From Candidatus Obscuribacterium magneticum (GTDB taxonomy: Bacteria > Elusimicrobiota > Elusimicrobia > F11), in NCBI GenBank assembly GCA_020523905.1, contig JAJAPZ010000007.1:1-64000 (forward strand): 64,000 nucleotides of DNA, in the 5' to 3' direction. Made by a program: the position numbers and the translations under genes. Under the pieces are notes generated by a model that ran no database searches, was not told where the DNA came from, and saw nothing but the letters and a program-made list of their open reading frames with translations. The stretch's first letter is position 1. Every line of letters starts with the position of its first letter. Below, piece by piece: positions 34,437-42,837 of this stretch.

Positions 34437-35354
34437 ATGAAAAAAATCTCTTTATTCGTTACCATCCTTTTCGTGTCTTCACTCCTTTCCTTTTTGTCCG
34501 CAATCGCCGACGAAATCGTGTTGAAGGAGGGTAAAACCGTTCGGGGGACGATTACCAAAGAGGATGATAAGGAGGTTGAAATCTTCGTGAGCGGCAATAT
34601 GGTTCTGCGGATCGCGAGAGACAAAATTAAAGAGGTACTCCGGCCAAAAAAGGAGGGGGTCAAAAAGATCCAGGTTCAAACGGTTCCGGGTTCGCCCCCG
34701 GCCCCAACCATAAACCCCACAGAGGCGATACCGCCAACAGGGCCCCCCCCGGTCGCTCCGATACAACCGCAACTCTTTTCGTTCGATGGAAAGCCGGTAA
34801 ATTTATCTGATCAAAAAGGAAACGCACGGCTCTTTTTCACGGTCCGGCGAAGGACCTATCCGGTTCGTGGACTCAACCTCAAGGAAGTGTCGAAAGAGAT
34901 CTCCGACCTGGAGAGTGGGAAAGGCTTTCGTGTGGGTTACAAGCGGGATCCTTCCAAAACGGTCTTGGTGTCGTCCTGGGAGGGCCGCGCCATGGCAGCG
35001 GAGGGTCGGATGCGGTGGGAGGATTTTATTTTGCAGGCCACCATGACGGTGTCGTTGCCTCAGTGGGTGACGGTAAAAACGCCCTCAGCCGAGGCGATTG
35101 ATGAATGGAATACCTTCGCTTTTCAGATCGAGAGGCATGATCAAGGCCATGTGGAAATATATGAAAACGCCCTGAAATCACTGGCCGATTTAATGGGGCA
35201 GCTGACGGCGCCGGATGAGATGACTCTTCGCCTGGAATCGGAGAAACTCTATCAAGAGGGACGTCAGCGGATGGAGAAACAGCAGCAGGGATACGACCGG
35301 CGCCAGAAGTCAAAGCCAAGCTCCCCCCTTTCTATCCCGCCGCAAAAAACCTAA
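34437..35354 (+). CDS. Secreted DUF922-like putative zinc protease
   Basis: This 305-residue protein has a signal peptide (FVTILFVSSLLSFLSAIA). A small N-terminal strand-rich module follows (EIVLKEGKTVRGTITKEDDKEVEI), then a Pro-rich linker at about 85-115. The C-terminal domain contains EWNTFAFQIERHDQGHVEIYENA, which matches DUF922, a predicted metalloprotease family with an HxxxH pair. The segment VRRRTYPVRGLNLKEVSKEI is the usual opening of that domain. The charged C-terminus (QQQGYDRRQKSK) is probably disordered. It lies just upstream of the Tad genes, but a processing role there is only a suggestion. Confidence 0.7.
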   Translation: MKKISLFVTILFVSSLLSFLSAIADEIVLKEGKTVRGTITKEDDKEVEIFVSGNMVLRIARDKIKEVLRPKKEGVKKIQVQTVPGSPPAPTINPTEAIPPTGPPPVAPIQPQLFSFDGKPVNLSDQKGNARLFFTVRRRTYPVRGLNLKEVSKEISDLESGKGFRVGYKRDPSKTVLVSSWEGRAMAAEGRMRWEDFILQATMTVSLPQWVTVKTPSAEAIDEWNTFAFQIERHDQGHVEIYENALKSLADLMGQLTAPDEMTLRLESEKLYQEGRQRMEKQQQGYDRRQKSKPSSPLSIPPQKT

Positions 35355-35433
35355 TATCTAACTCCCTTCGACGTAAACAAGACCCTCTCCAAATAAATCT
35401 CCTCAAAAAGCATTCCCTTCAAAAGGACCTGTT

Positions 35434-35844
35434 TTGAATCGAAAGAGCCGCGGAAACACCACGGTCGAATTTCTTTTCGCCTTCCTCCTCCTTATAATAT
35501 TGTGTTTGGGCGTTCTGGATTTATCTCTCCTGAGCCTGGAGCAATTTCGATTGGAGAGATTTTGCCAGAAAACCGCGCGTGACTTGACGCTTTCTTCCCT
35601 TTTTGACGAAGAACAAATGCGGCGGGCCGTTGATGAAAAGTTGCGCGCGGCCGAGCTTGCCGGTGTCACCTATCAGCTGTTGATCCGGCCTCTTCCCACC
35701 CTTTCGGGCTCCTCTCCTTTGCGAAGCGTAAAGTCTGTGTTTGTTGTCGAATTGGAAATGAGGCGCCAGGGGAGGCTCCGGTTTCTCAAGAACCCCGTTG
35801 TATTAGGAGCCCGGTCATGGGAAGCCGGATTTTGGGATCAATGA
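35434..35844 (+). CDS. TadE-like pseudopilin
   Basis: This 136-residue protein starts RKSRGNTTVEFLFAFLLLIILCLGVLDL, a short basic leader followed by GxxxVEF and one hydrophobic helix, as in TadE-family minor pseudopilins. These are cleaved by a prepilin peptidase and join the Tad pilus machine. The start is TTG 35434 with AAAAGGA upstream. The stop overlaps the next gene (ATGA). Confidence 0.8.
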   Translation: MNRKSRGNTTVEFLFAFLLLIILCLGVLDLSLLSLEQFRLERFCQKTARDLTLSSLFDEEQMRRAVDEKLRAAELAGVTYQLLIRPLPTLSGSSPLRSVKSVFVVELEMRRQGRLRFLKNPVVLGARSWEAGFWDQ

Positions 35845-36629
35845 AACGGGAAAGAGGCCAGGTCCTCATTATGATGCTGTTCGTCAGCGGCCTCCTCTTT
35901 GGGGTGACGTTTTTGGTCTTCAATGTGGCGCGGGCGCACTACCGTCTTGCACGGGCGCAGTCTCTGGCGGATAGCACCTTGATATCGTCATTACGGATTC
36001 GGATCGATGGGCTGGCAAAAATAGCCGAACGATGGGGATCCATTCAATCGTTGTTTTTAAGGGGGGATGACGAGGGGGGAACGGTCCTCGCCGCTCATTG
36101 GCCCGCATTGGAAGAGCAGGCCCGCACGCTGGAACGCGCCCTGCCGGGTTACAAGGGGCGCATCCGGTCCGTCGTCAGCGTGGTGGCTGAAGCCCAAGAC
36201 GAAATGCGGGAGAGCGTCAATATAATCAAGGAAGACGGGTCGTTTCTCGGCGTATCGCCGGAAGCTCTTCAAATTTGTGATGAGAGTGGCCGTACGAGCA
36301 TCATGCGGTCCATCTGGTATCGACGGTTGTGGGCATTGGAGGATGGCGGAGGCGAACCCCAGGAAAGAAGCGTCCATGAAGTGACTCAAACGGTCCCCTT
36401 ATTGACAGGTGGCGGCCTTGATGAGAGGCCCTGGATTCTGAAGGCTTTTGCAAGCGGGCGGGTCGTGGGAGATGTCAATCTTAATCATCCCGTTGTTCAA
36501 AGCCTGGGGAATGGCGGTTTTCCCAGGGTGTGGCCGGAGACCCTTGTCGATGGCCGGGTGGATCCCTTTCGTTATCCGTATTATCGAGCCCGATTGGATG
36601 GCGGTGTGTTTGACTTGGGTTTGCCGTGA
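35841..36629 (+). CDS. TadG-like pilus assembly protein
   Basis: A 262-residue protein opens KRERGQVLIMMLFVSGLLFGVTFLVFNVARA, the Tad-type GQ-x-hydrophobic helix of TadG-like proteins. A long periplasmic domain follows without recognised motifs. It lacks the usual von Willebrand factor domain of full TadG, which makes this a short form. It overlaps both the TadE-like gene before it and the gene after it, so the three are translated together. Confidence 0.65.
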   Translation: MKRERGQVLIMMLFVSGLLFGVTFLVFNVARAHYRLARAQSLADSTLISSLRIRIDGLAKIAERWGSIQSLFLRGDDEGGTVLAAHWPALEEQARTLERALPGYKGRIRSVVSVVAEAQDEMRESVNIIKEDGSFLGVSPEALQICDESGRTSIMRSIWYRRLWALEDGGGEPQERSVHEVTQTVPLLTGGGLDERPWILKAFASGRVVGDVNLNHPVVQSLGNGGFPRVWPETLVDGRVDPFRYPYYRARLDGGVFDLGLP

Positions 36630-37036
36630 GGAAAAACGGTCCTCTTCAAGGAGGTGCCTTGGTTGAATTGGTCTTGGGAATGTGGATTTTCGCTTTTTTT
36701 ATTGGAGCTTTGGTCGCTTCCTCCCGCCTTTATCTTTTGAAGATCCGCTTGCATTCGGTCGCCCGCTTGGGGACGACACTGCAGGGCCTTGCGCTGGTTG
36801 ATGAAGGGGTCATTCAATCCGAGGTCAATGATTATTTATCAAGACAGACTCGTTTTCCCCTTGTCTCGGCCGATATCGTCATGGGCCGGTTTTTAGGGAC
36901 ACCCTCCTCGCGGTTTTACCAGCTCACTATGACCGAGGTTCATGGGCGTTATCAGGACACGTTTTTAAAATGGCTGGGGTTGCCGGAGGTGGCTTTTTCG
37001 GAAAGGACGGTCGTTCAAAAGGAGGGAAATCCATGA
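36626..37036 (+). CDS. Second TadE-like pseudopilin
   Basis: A 136-residue protein begins RKNGPLQGGALVELVLGMWIFAFFIGALVASSRLY. The G-x-LVELV pattern and single N-terminal helix match TadE-like proteins. It starts with GTG 36626, overlapping the previous stop (GTGA), and its own stop overlaps cpaB. The C-terminal part is soluble and strand-rich. It probably forms a minor subunit complex with the two preceding proteins. Confidence 0.7.
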   Translation: MRKNGPLQGGALVELVLGMWIFAFFIGALVASSRLYLLKIRLHSVARLGTTLQGLALVDEGVIQSEVNDYLSRQTRFPLVSADIVMGRFLGTPSSRFYQLTMTEVHGRYQDTFLKWLGLPEVAFSERTVVQKEGNP

Positions 37037-37776
37037 GTCCAAAAGTCCGGTTGTTGGCCTCGTTAATCGGCGGGATCGTGTTGGGTGCGGTCATTTGGTT
37101 GTATTTGGATCATACAGAAAAGAAGATGCATTCCCGGTTTAAAATGGCCACGGTTATGACGGCCCGGCGTTATATCGCCGCCGGGAAGCTCATCACTCCG
37201 GAGCTTGTTGAGGAAACGAGCGTCCCTGCGGCTTTCATTCAACCGCGGGCCTTTTTGGGACGGACAGAGCTCTTGGACAAAAAGAATAAACCCCGCTATC
37301 AAGCCGGGTTGGGCCTCTTGAAAGGAGAACAGTTGACACGGTCGAAGATCCGCGATGTCGAATCGGCTGAAGGATTGTCGTGGGTGATCCCGGAAGGGAA
37401 CACGGCACAGACCCTCCGCTTGTCGTTGGAGCAAGCCGTCGGCGGCCTCCTTCAGCCGGGTGATTTTGTCGATGTGCTGTGGACGGGACGGCTTGAACGC
37501 GGGATCGGGCGCACCTTCTGTCTTTTCCAAAAAATACGGGTGTTGGCCGTCGAAGATCAGATTTGGAATCCAGACCGGGTGGGTTACGAAAAGATTCTTT
37601 TGAAAAGAATGCAAACGGAAAATATCTTAGTTACACTTTGTTTGGCGCCGCGGGATTCGGCTCTTCTGGCATTGGCCAAGGAAGAAGGCCGCGTTAGCTT
37701 GGCGCTGACATCCCCGTTGGATAACACGACGCACGAAATACCACCCGTGGGTGGCGGAGACTTGCAACCGGGTTAA
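37033..37776 (+). CDS. cpaB: CpaB/RcpC-like pilus assembly protein with SAF domain
   Basis: This 247-residue protein has an N-terminal membrane helix (LLASLIGGIVLGAVIWLYL). A SAF domain follows (VMTARRYIAAGKLITPELVEETSVPAAFIQPRAF), then a second domain with LRLSLEQAVGGLLQPGDFVDVLWTG. Both domains are typical of Flp pilus protein CpaB/RcpC, a periplasmic part of the Tad machine that works with the secretin. It overlaps the second TadE-like gene by four bases. Confidence 0.88.
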   Translation: MSPKVRLLASLIGGIVLGAVIWLYLDHTEKKMHSRFKMATVMTARRYIAAGKLITPELVEETSVPAAFIQPRAFLGRTELLDKKNKPRYQAGLGLLKGEQLTRSKIRDVESAEGLSWVIPEGNTAQTLRLSLEQAVGGLLQPGDFVDVLWTGRLERGIGRTFCLFQKIRVLAVEDQIWNPDRVGYEKILLKRMQTENILVTLCLAPRDSALLALAKEEGRVSLALTSPLDNTTHEIPPVGGGDLQPG

Positions 37777-38168
37777 TGAGCATGCCCCAAAAGATAAAGA
37801 AATACGTTGTGACGGACGAACAGATCTGTCCCCAATGCGGGACGGCGAATCCGCATCATGCCTACTGCTGTCTTAATTGTTTCAAGGTCCTGCGTGAAAA
37901 GCCGAAAGTCCCCTTTTGGAAAATGGAAATCCGGTTGGATTTGTTGATCATTGTCGCGGTTTTTGTTGTTTTCGCCGGCATGGCCCTTCTCTTCAAACAG
38001 TGGCTGACCAATGTGGAGGCGGAAGTCACCTTGAATTTGACATCGGCGGAATACAACGTTTCTGTTGTCGCGGACAAAAGGAAGCGATCCGCGTCTCTGG
38101 AATTAAAAAAAGGCGGCAACGATTCGGATTCCACCTCCACGCCCACGGACGATTCTGCCCCGAAATAA
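37776..38168 (+). CDS. Zinc-ribbon membrane protein
   Basis: This 130-residue protein has a cytoplasmic zinc ribbon near the N-terminus (CPQCGTANPHHAYCCLNCF, two CxxC-type pairs) followed by one membrane helix (LLIIVAVFVVFAGMALLF). The external tail is acidic and Ser/Thr-rich and probably disordered. I know no named Tad component with this layout. The ATG shares one base with the cpaB stop, and a second in-frame ATG lies six bases on. It occupies the place where a secretin gene often sits. Confidence 0.65.
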   Translation: MSMPQKIKKYVVTDEQICPQCGTANPHHAYCCLNCFKVLREKPKVPFWKMEIRLDLLIIVAVFVVFAGMALLFKQWLTNVEAEVTLNLTSAEYNVSVVADKRKRSASLELKKGGNDSDSTSTPTDDSAPK

Positions 38169-38210
38169 ATTGGTCGTAATACAAATCCCCTCCTATCGTA
38201 ACCAAAAGCC

Positions 38211-38281
38211 GTCATACCGGCGAAAGCCGGTATCTAGGTCTTAAGGTTCAAAGCCTGGATTCCGGCTTTCGCCGGAATGAC
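38211..38281. repeat. REP-like inverted repeat, GCGAAAGC family, copy 2
   Basis: Arms at 38211-38237 and 38255-38281 are inverted copies with a few differences. The left arm has the pair ACCGGC/GCCGGT where the right has TTCCGGC/GCCGGAA, so each keeps its own stem around GCGAAAGC. It separates the zinc-ribbon gene from the TadA-type gene. Confidence 0.9.
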
Positions 38282-38344
38282 GAATATAATGAGACTCATG
38301 ATTTACCACACTGGCGTTATTCGTTGTTGATGGGAGGTGTCCTG

Positions 38345-40246
38345 ATGTTGCCCCTGCTCATGTTTATCCGGCCGTCCTACGATGATCTTGGAAGTCTTCC
38401 CCTTTTTTGGTCTCTCGTTTTTGCGCTCAAAGAGCGGACCCCTTACGCCGCCTGCCTTGTCCCGGAAGGTCCGGCGTTTCACCGCCTCTGTCCTCGTGTT
38501 TTCACCTTTCCTTGGGCCCAATGGCAAGCTGAAGTCGAGAGCCGCCGGCGGGGACCTCCTTGTCCGGGTGACGATACCGGATTGGTTTCGGATCTCAAGG
38601 GTCGATGGAAGCCTTCGCCCAATGATGTTGTCCTCGTCCCCTATGAATCAGACGTCAAACTCGACGTCCTCCTAACCCTTTTTCCGCAGGTCTTCGGGCC
38701 GACGTTTGTCTTCCTTCGTTCCGACGATATCGACGCTCAAACAAAAGAGGCCTCCTTCGAGGCTGTTTCTTGTTATGTCCTTTTTCTGACGCCGACGTTG
38801 GACAATGTGGATGACGTGAAGCGCCTTCGGGGAAAATTACTGGCGCGGGGTGTTCTCAAGGAACGGATCCGGACGCTTCTTTTCAATGCGGGCCTCCCGG
38901 GCGCGCTCACCCAGAAGACCGTGGAAAAGGAATTGGGGGAACTCGATTTCGTCATACCGTCAGACCTATCTTTACTTCTTCGAGCTCAATCGGAGGGGCA
39001 GCCCGTTCAAACCCTGAAGCCCCGGTCTCCTTTGGCGGAGGGCGTTCGTCAGGCGGCTCAGAGGATGGCCTCTTTTTTCAATGGAGAACATCCTTCCGGT
39101 GAAAAAACATCAGCGCCGCCCATTCCTTTGGCGAACGTTAAAAAGATTGTAATAGAACGATTATGGCGACAATGGGAGGAGGAAAAAAGCCATTCAGCGG
39201 CGGGAGGGGAGACGCTTCACCGGCAGATTGATCGTGAGATCCATGACGTTTTGGTTGAGTGTCGCGTGGGCGATGTCGATCTTGAAGCCATCCAAGAAAT
39301 GCACCAGGCCGTGTTTGATCACCTGGCGGGGCTGGGGCCTTTGGAAAAGTGGCTGCGGGATGAGGCCGTCAGCGATATTATGATCAACGGCCGGGAGCGT
39401 CTCTACCTGGAAAGGGAAGGCCGGATGGAACGAACAGCAGAGACGATTGGGACGGAAGCGCAGCTCAAAGTGATGATCGACCGGATGGTCGGCCAGGCCG
39501 GGCGGCGTGTGGATAAAGCCTCCCCTTTGTGTGATGTGCGATTGAAAAATGGGTCACGCGTGAACGTGGTTTTACCTCCCATTGCGCTTCATGGGCCGGT
39601 GGTCACCGTCCGCCGGTTTCGCGCGGCCTTTATGACCTTTGAGGATTTGATCCGTCAGGGAACCTTGAAAGAGGCCCACGCCGCGCAGTTGATACGAGAC
39701 GTTCGGGGCCGTCATAATATCGTGATTGCCGGAAACAGCGGCTCCGGCAAAACAACACTGCTTAATATTCTTTCCAGTTATATCGAGGAGAACGAGCGGG
39801 TTATCACCATCGAAGATGCGGCGGAATTGAAATTGCAGCAGTCTCATGTGGTGGCGCTGGAATCGCGTCCGCCCAACGCCGAAGGGGAGGGGGAAATCAC
39901 CATGGTTGATTTGGTCGTGAACGCTCTCCGGATGCGGCCCGACCGGATCATTGTCGGAGAGTGCCGGGGCGCCGAGGCGATTCCCATGCTCCAAGCCATG
40001 AACACGGGGCACGACGGTTGCATGACGACCCTCCACGCCAATTCGGCGGAGGAGGCGCTCTGGCGCCTGGAGGCGATGGTTCTCATCGGAGCGCCCCAAT
40101 GGCCTAGTTCAGTGGTCCGGCAGCAGATCGCCTCCGCTTTGGATCTGATTGTTTATTTGAAGCGAATTGGCACCGAGAGGAGATTGACCGAAATGGTGAA
40201 GGTCCAGTATGAGGATGGGCATCTGACGGTCTCTTCAAATTTATGA
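38345..40246 (+). CDS. tadA: TadA/CpaF-type ATPase fused to a TadZ/CpaE-like N-terminal domain
   Basis: This 633-residue protein has a full TadA secretion ATPase from about residue 250 on: [20 protein letters not shown], Walker [12 protein letters not shown] near 462, Walker [13 protein letters not shown] near 531 and the His box CMTTLHANS near 557. The first 245 residues are extra. They match the later part of MinD-like TadZ/CpaE proteins ([70 protein letters not shown]) but lack a P-loop. ATG 38345 has GGGAGG seven bases upstream; earlier in-frame starts at 38324 and 38330 do not. The ATPase powers pilus assembly at the inner membrane. Confidence 0.88.
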   Translation: MLPLLMFIRPSYDDLGSLPLFWSLVFALKERTPYAACLVPEGPAFHRLCPRVFTFPWAQWQAEVESRRRGPPCPGDDTGLVSDLKGRWKPSPNDVVLVPYESDVKLDVLLTLFPQVFGPTFVFLRSDDIDAQTKEASFEAVSCYVLFLTPTLDNVDDVKRLRGKLLARGVLKERIRTLLFNAGLPGALTQKTVEKELGELDFVIPSDLSLLLRAQSEGQPVQTLKPRSPLAEGVRQAAQRMASFFNGEHPSGEKTSAPPIPLANVKKIVIERLWRQWEEEKSHSAAGGETLHRQIDREIHDVLVECRVGDVDLEAIQEMHQAVFDHLAGLGPLEKWLRDEAVSDIMINGRERLYLEREGRMERTAETIGTEAQLKVMIDRMVGQAGRRVDKASPLCDVRLKNGSRVNVVLPPIALHGPVVTVRRFRAAFMTFEDLIRQGTLKEAHAAQLIRDVRGRHNIVIAGNSGSGKTTLLNILSSYIEENERVITIEDAAELKLQQSHVVALESRPPNAEGEGEITMVDLVVNALRMRPDRIIVGECRGAEAIPMLQAMNTGHDGCMTTLHANSAEEALWRLEAMVLIGAPQWPSSVVRQQIASALDLIVYLKRIGTERRLTEMVKVQYEDGHLTVSSNL

Positions 40247-40908
40247 TGGTCATTCTCTCTATCCTGATGGGACTCTGGGGCATGGGCCTTCTCTGGGATG
40301 CCTTTGGGGATCAGTCCGTCGACTTCTGTCGACGTGTCTTTTTTAACTTCTTGCGCTTTTTGAAAAGTTGTCGGCAGAAAAGGGTCATTAGGCGGCAGTG
40401 GCCGGATGCCGTGCAACTATTGGCCAGCGCCGTTCAAGCGGGATTTTCCATTGAAGGAGCCTTGGATGTGATGGTTCACGGGTCGCCGGACCCCTTGCGC
40501 GCTCATTGGGTTCAAAAAATCTCTGGGGCAAGCGGGTGGTTGCCTTTTGAGGCCCGGGTGCGGCTTCTTTTTGATGATCCCGGACTGTCTCTCATTCAAG
40601 CCACCCTCCTCATGGCTCATGAATCCGGCGGGAGGGCGGCCGATATCATCGAGGCCAGCGCCCGTTTGATGCGAAAAAAAATGGAGTTGAAGGAAAAGAC
40701 GAACGTGTTGACCGCCCAGGGGCGGTTGACCGCCTGGATTGTCGGACTTTCTCCCCTGGGAATGCTCGTGGCGTTGCAGGTGTTCGCTCCTGATTTGGTG
40801 CAACCTCTTTTTACGACCCGCGCCGGAGGAATGATTCTGGCCCTTGCGGCGCTACTGGTGGCGACGGGATTATTTATCGCTCATCGGATTGTCCGTATCG
40901 AGGCCTAA
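40243..40908 (+). CDS. tadB: TadB-like inner-membrane pilus platform protein
   Basis: This 221-residue protein has a hydrophobic N-terminal segment, the type II secretion F domain (RRQWPDAVQLLASAVQAGFSIEGALDVM, then LLMAHESGGRAADIIEASARLMRKKMELKEK) and two C-terminal helices. This is the usual TadB order, though the usual N-terminal region is short. It overlaps the ATPase stop (ATGA), and TadC follows nine bases after it. Confidence 0.85.
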   Translation: MMVILSILMGLWGMGLLWDAFGDQSVDFCRRVFFNFLRFLKSCRQKRVIRRQWPDAVQLLASAVQAGFSIEGALDVMVHGSPDPLRAHWVQKISGASGWLPFEARVRLLFDDPGLSLIQATLLMAHESGGRAADIIEASARLMRKKMELKEKTNVLTAQGRLTAWIVGLSPLGMLVALQVFAPDLVQPLFTTRAGGMILALAALLVATGLFIAHRIVRIEA

Positions 40909-40917
40909 GGAGAGAAG

Positions 40918-41676
40918 ATGGACGGATATTTTGAAATTATTCTGGTGTCGGCGGGGGCGGGGGTGGGCGTTCTTGCGATCCAAGCCTTTTATGATTGGCA
41001 GCGTGAAATTCACCTCCACAAGAAATGGGCGGAAGCCGGATTCAAAAAACTGAGACCTTCCTGGAACGTTAAATACAACGTGGTGGGTTTAGGCAGCATA
41101 GCCGGAGCCCTTGCATTTCTTCTTTTTCTTCCTCAGGAAACATGGCTTAGTTTGTTGGGGGGAATTTTAGGGGGCGGAGTTCCTCTTTATTATTGGCGGG
41201 AGGAGAGACGGCGGCGGCAGTGGAAAAATTATTGCGCCTTCCCCGATTTTCTGGAACTTATCGCCATGGCCTTGAGAGCCGGCCTGGTGTTGGAGAAAGC
41301 ATGGGAACTCGCTTTGCGTTATATGCCGCCTTCACCGCTCAAAGATGAGCTGGAGAAATCCTATCGTCATTTTTCTTCGGGACAGTCGAGAGACGAGCTC
41401 TTTGAGCGATTATTAAAAAGCCTCAACGATGAACGGCTGTCGCCGGCTCTGCGCTTTATCGCCCAATCGATGAGCCAGGGTCTTCCACTCCAGTCCGTCC
41501 TGTTGGAGCAAGCCGACATCCTTCGCACATCGGTCTATCTTTCTTTGGAGAAGAGGGCTCAGACGGCATCCATCCGGATGTTGTTCCCCATCGTTTTTCT
41601 AATCTTTCCCAGCCTTTTCCTCATACTTTTTGGATCGATCGCTCTCCAGTTTGCCCTACACGGCGGCCTTTTCTGA
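40918..41676 (+). CDS. tadC: TadC-like inner-membrane pilus platform protein
   Basis: This 252-residue protein has an N-terminal helix, a central pair of helices, the F domain (FPDFLELIAMALRAGLVLEKAWELAL, then LLEQADILRTSVYLSLEKRAQTASIRMLFPIV) and a C-terminal helix. It is the partner of the TadB-like protein in the Tad platform. The start has AAGGAGAG upstream. No further Tad gene follows; a repeat element ends the unit. Confidence 0.85.
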   Translation: MDGYFEIILVSAGAGVGVLAIQAFYDWQREIHLHKKWAEAGFKKLRPSWNVKYNVVGLGSIAGALAFLLFLPQETWLSLLGGILGGGVPLYYWREERRRRQWKNYCAFPDFLELIAMALRAGLVLEKAWELALRYMPPSPLKDELEKSYRHFSSGQSRDELFERLLKSLNDERLSPALRFIAQSMSQGLPLQSVLLEQADILRTSVYLSLEKRAQTASIRMLFPIVFLIFPSLFLILFGSIALQFALHGGLF

Positions 41677-41691
41677 TACAAAATAAGGACC

Positions 41692-41779
41692 GTCATTCCC
41701 GCGAAAGCGGGAATCCAGTTTGTAAACTTTTCTTTGAAAGAAGGCTTGAAGCCTGGATCCCCGCTTTCGCGGGGATGAC
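41692..41779. repeat. REP-like inverted repeat, GCGAAAGC family, copy 3
   Basis: Arms at 41692-41718 and 41753-41779 flank a 34-base interior. The stems are TTCCCGC/GCGGGAA and CCCCGC/GCGGGG around GAAA or TTTC. The base pairs differ from copies 1 and 2 but pairing is kept. It sits just after tadC and before the nucleotide-sugar enzyme gene. Confidence 0.9.
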
Positions 41780-41859
41780 GACCACTGATTGCCACATCAC
41801 TTTCTGGCGTTTGTATTCGTCGTCCGTATTAGTTATCTTTACTTAGAGTCTTTTCTCCC

Positions 41860-42834
41860 ATGAGTCTGAAGATATTGAAAAACAAAAGAATTCTTGTGAC
41901 GGGGGGCGCCGGGTTTTTGGGGAGCCACCTCTGCGAACGGCTCATCGAATTGGGGGCCCACGTCATCTGCGTCGACAATTTTCTGACCGGGTCGGCGGAC
42001 AATATCGCGCATTTGGTGGGGCACCCCCGTTTTTCTTTCATCAAACACGACGTCACCAATGACCTTTATGTTTCCCAGCCCATTTTTGCGGTCCTCCATT
42101 TTGCCTCGCCCGCCAGTCCCAAGGATTATTTGGAATTGCCCATTCAAACCCTGAAGGTGGGCGCCTTGGGCGCCCATAAAATGCTGGGTTTGGCCAAGGC
42201 CAAGAAGGCGCGCTTTCTTTTGGCCTCAACGTCGGAAGTCTATGGGGATCCCCAGGTCCATCCTCAACCCGAGACCTATTGGGGGCACGTCAACCCCGTG
42301 GGGCCCCGCGGGGTGTATGATGAAGCCAAGCGTTTTGCCGAGGCGATCACCATGGCCTACCACCGGGTGCACGGCGTCCCTGTGCGGATTGCCCGCATCT
42401 TCAACACCTACGGCCCGCGCATGAGGCCGGATGACGGGCGGGCCATCCCCGCGTTCATTTCGCAAGCGATGGCGGGTAAACCGGTGACTGTTTTTGGGAG
42501 CGGCCGACAGACGCGATCTTTTTGCTACATCGATGACGAAGTGGAAGGGCTTTTGAGGCTCCTCATCTCGAATTATGCGGGGCCGGTGAACGTCGGGAAT
42601 CCCTCGGAGATGACCGTCGAATCCATGGCGCGCCTCATCATTAAACTCTGCGATAGCCGGAGTCGAATCGTTTATAAGAAATTGCCCACGGATGATCCCA
42701 AAGTGCGCCAGCCGGACGTGCATTTGGCGAGGAAAGTGCTCCGGTGGACGCCGGGCGTCCGGCCCGAGGTCGGCCTCAAACGGACCATCGAATGGTTTAA
42801 AATGACGCAGTTGAAAAATCGGGCGAAAGGGTGA
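41860..42834 (+). CDS. UDP-glucuronate decarboxylase-like NAD-dependent epimerase/dehydratase
   Basis: This extended short-chain dehydrogenase of 324 residues has the NAD-binding [16 protein letters not shown], the segment [21 protein letters not shown], and the catalytic Tyr-x3-Lys in [11 protein letters not shown]. The region [22 protein letters not shown] is typical of UDP-xylose synthase (UXS), which converts UDP-glucuronate to UDP-xylose. [16 protein letters not shown] is also a UXS hallmark. The threonine of the family triad lies in [11 protein letters not shown]. The product would feed cell-surface glycan synthesis. The cyclase gene starts 3 bases after the stop. Confidence 0.88.
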   Translation: MSLKILKNKRILVTGGAGFLGSHLCERLIELGAHVICVDNFLTGSADNIAHLVGHPRFSFIKHDVTNDLYVSQPIFAVLHFASPASPKDYLELPIQTLKVGALGAHKMLGLAKAKKARFLLASTSEVYGDPQVHPQPETYWGHVNPVGPRGVYDEAKRFAEAITMAYHRVHGVPVRIARIFNTYGPRMRPDDGRAIPAFISQAMAGKPVTVFGSGRQTRSFCYIDDEVEGLLRLLISNYAGPVNVGNPSEMTVESMARLIIKLCDSRSRIVYKKLPTDDPKVRQPDVHLARKVLRWTPGVRPEVGLKRTIEWFKMTQLKNRAKG

Positions 42835-42837
42835 TCT

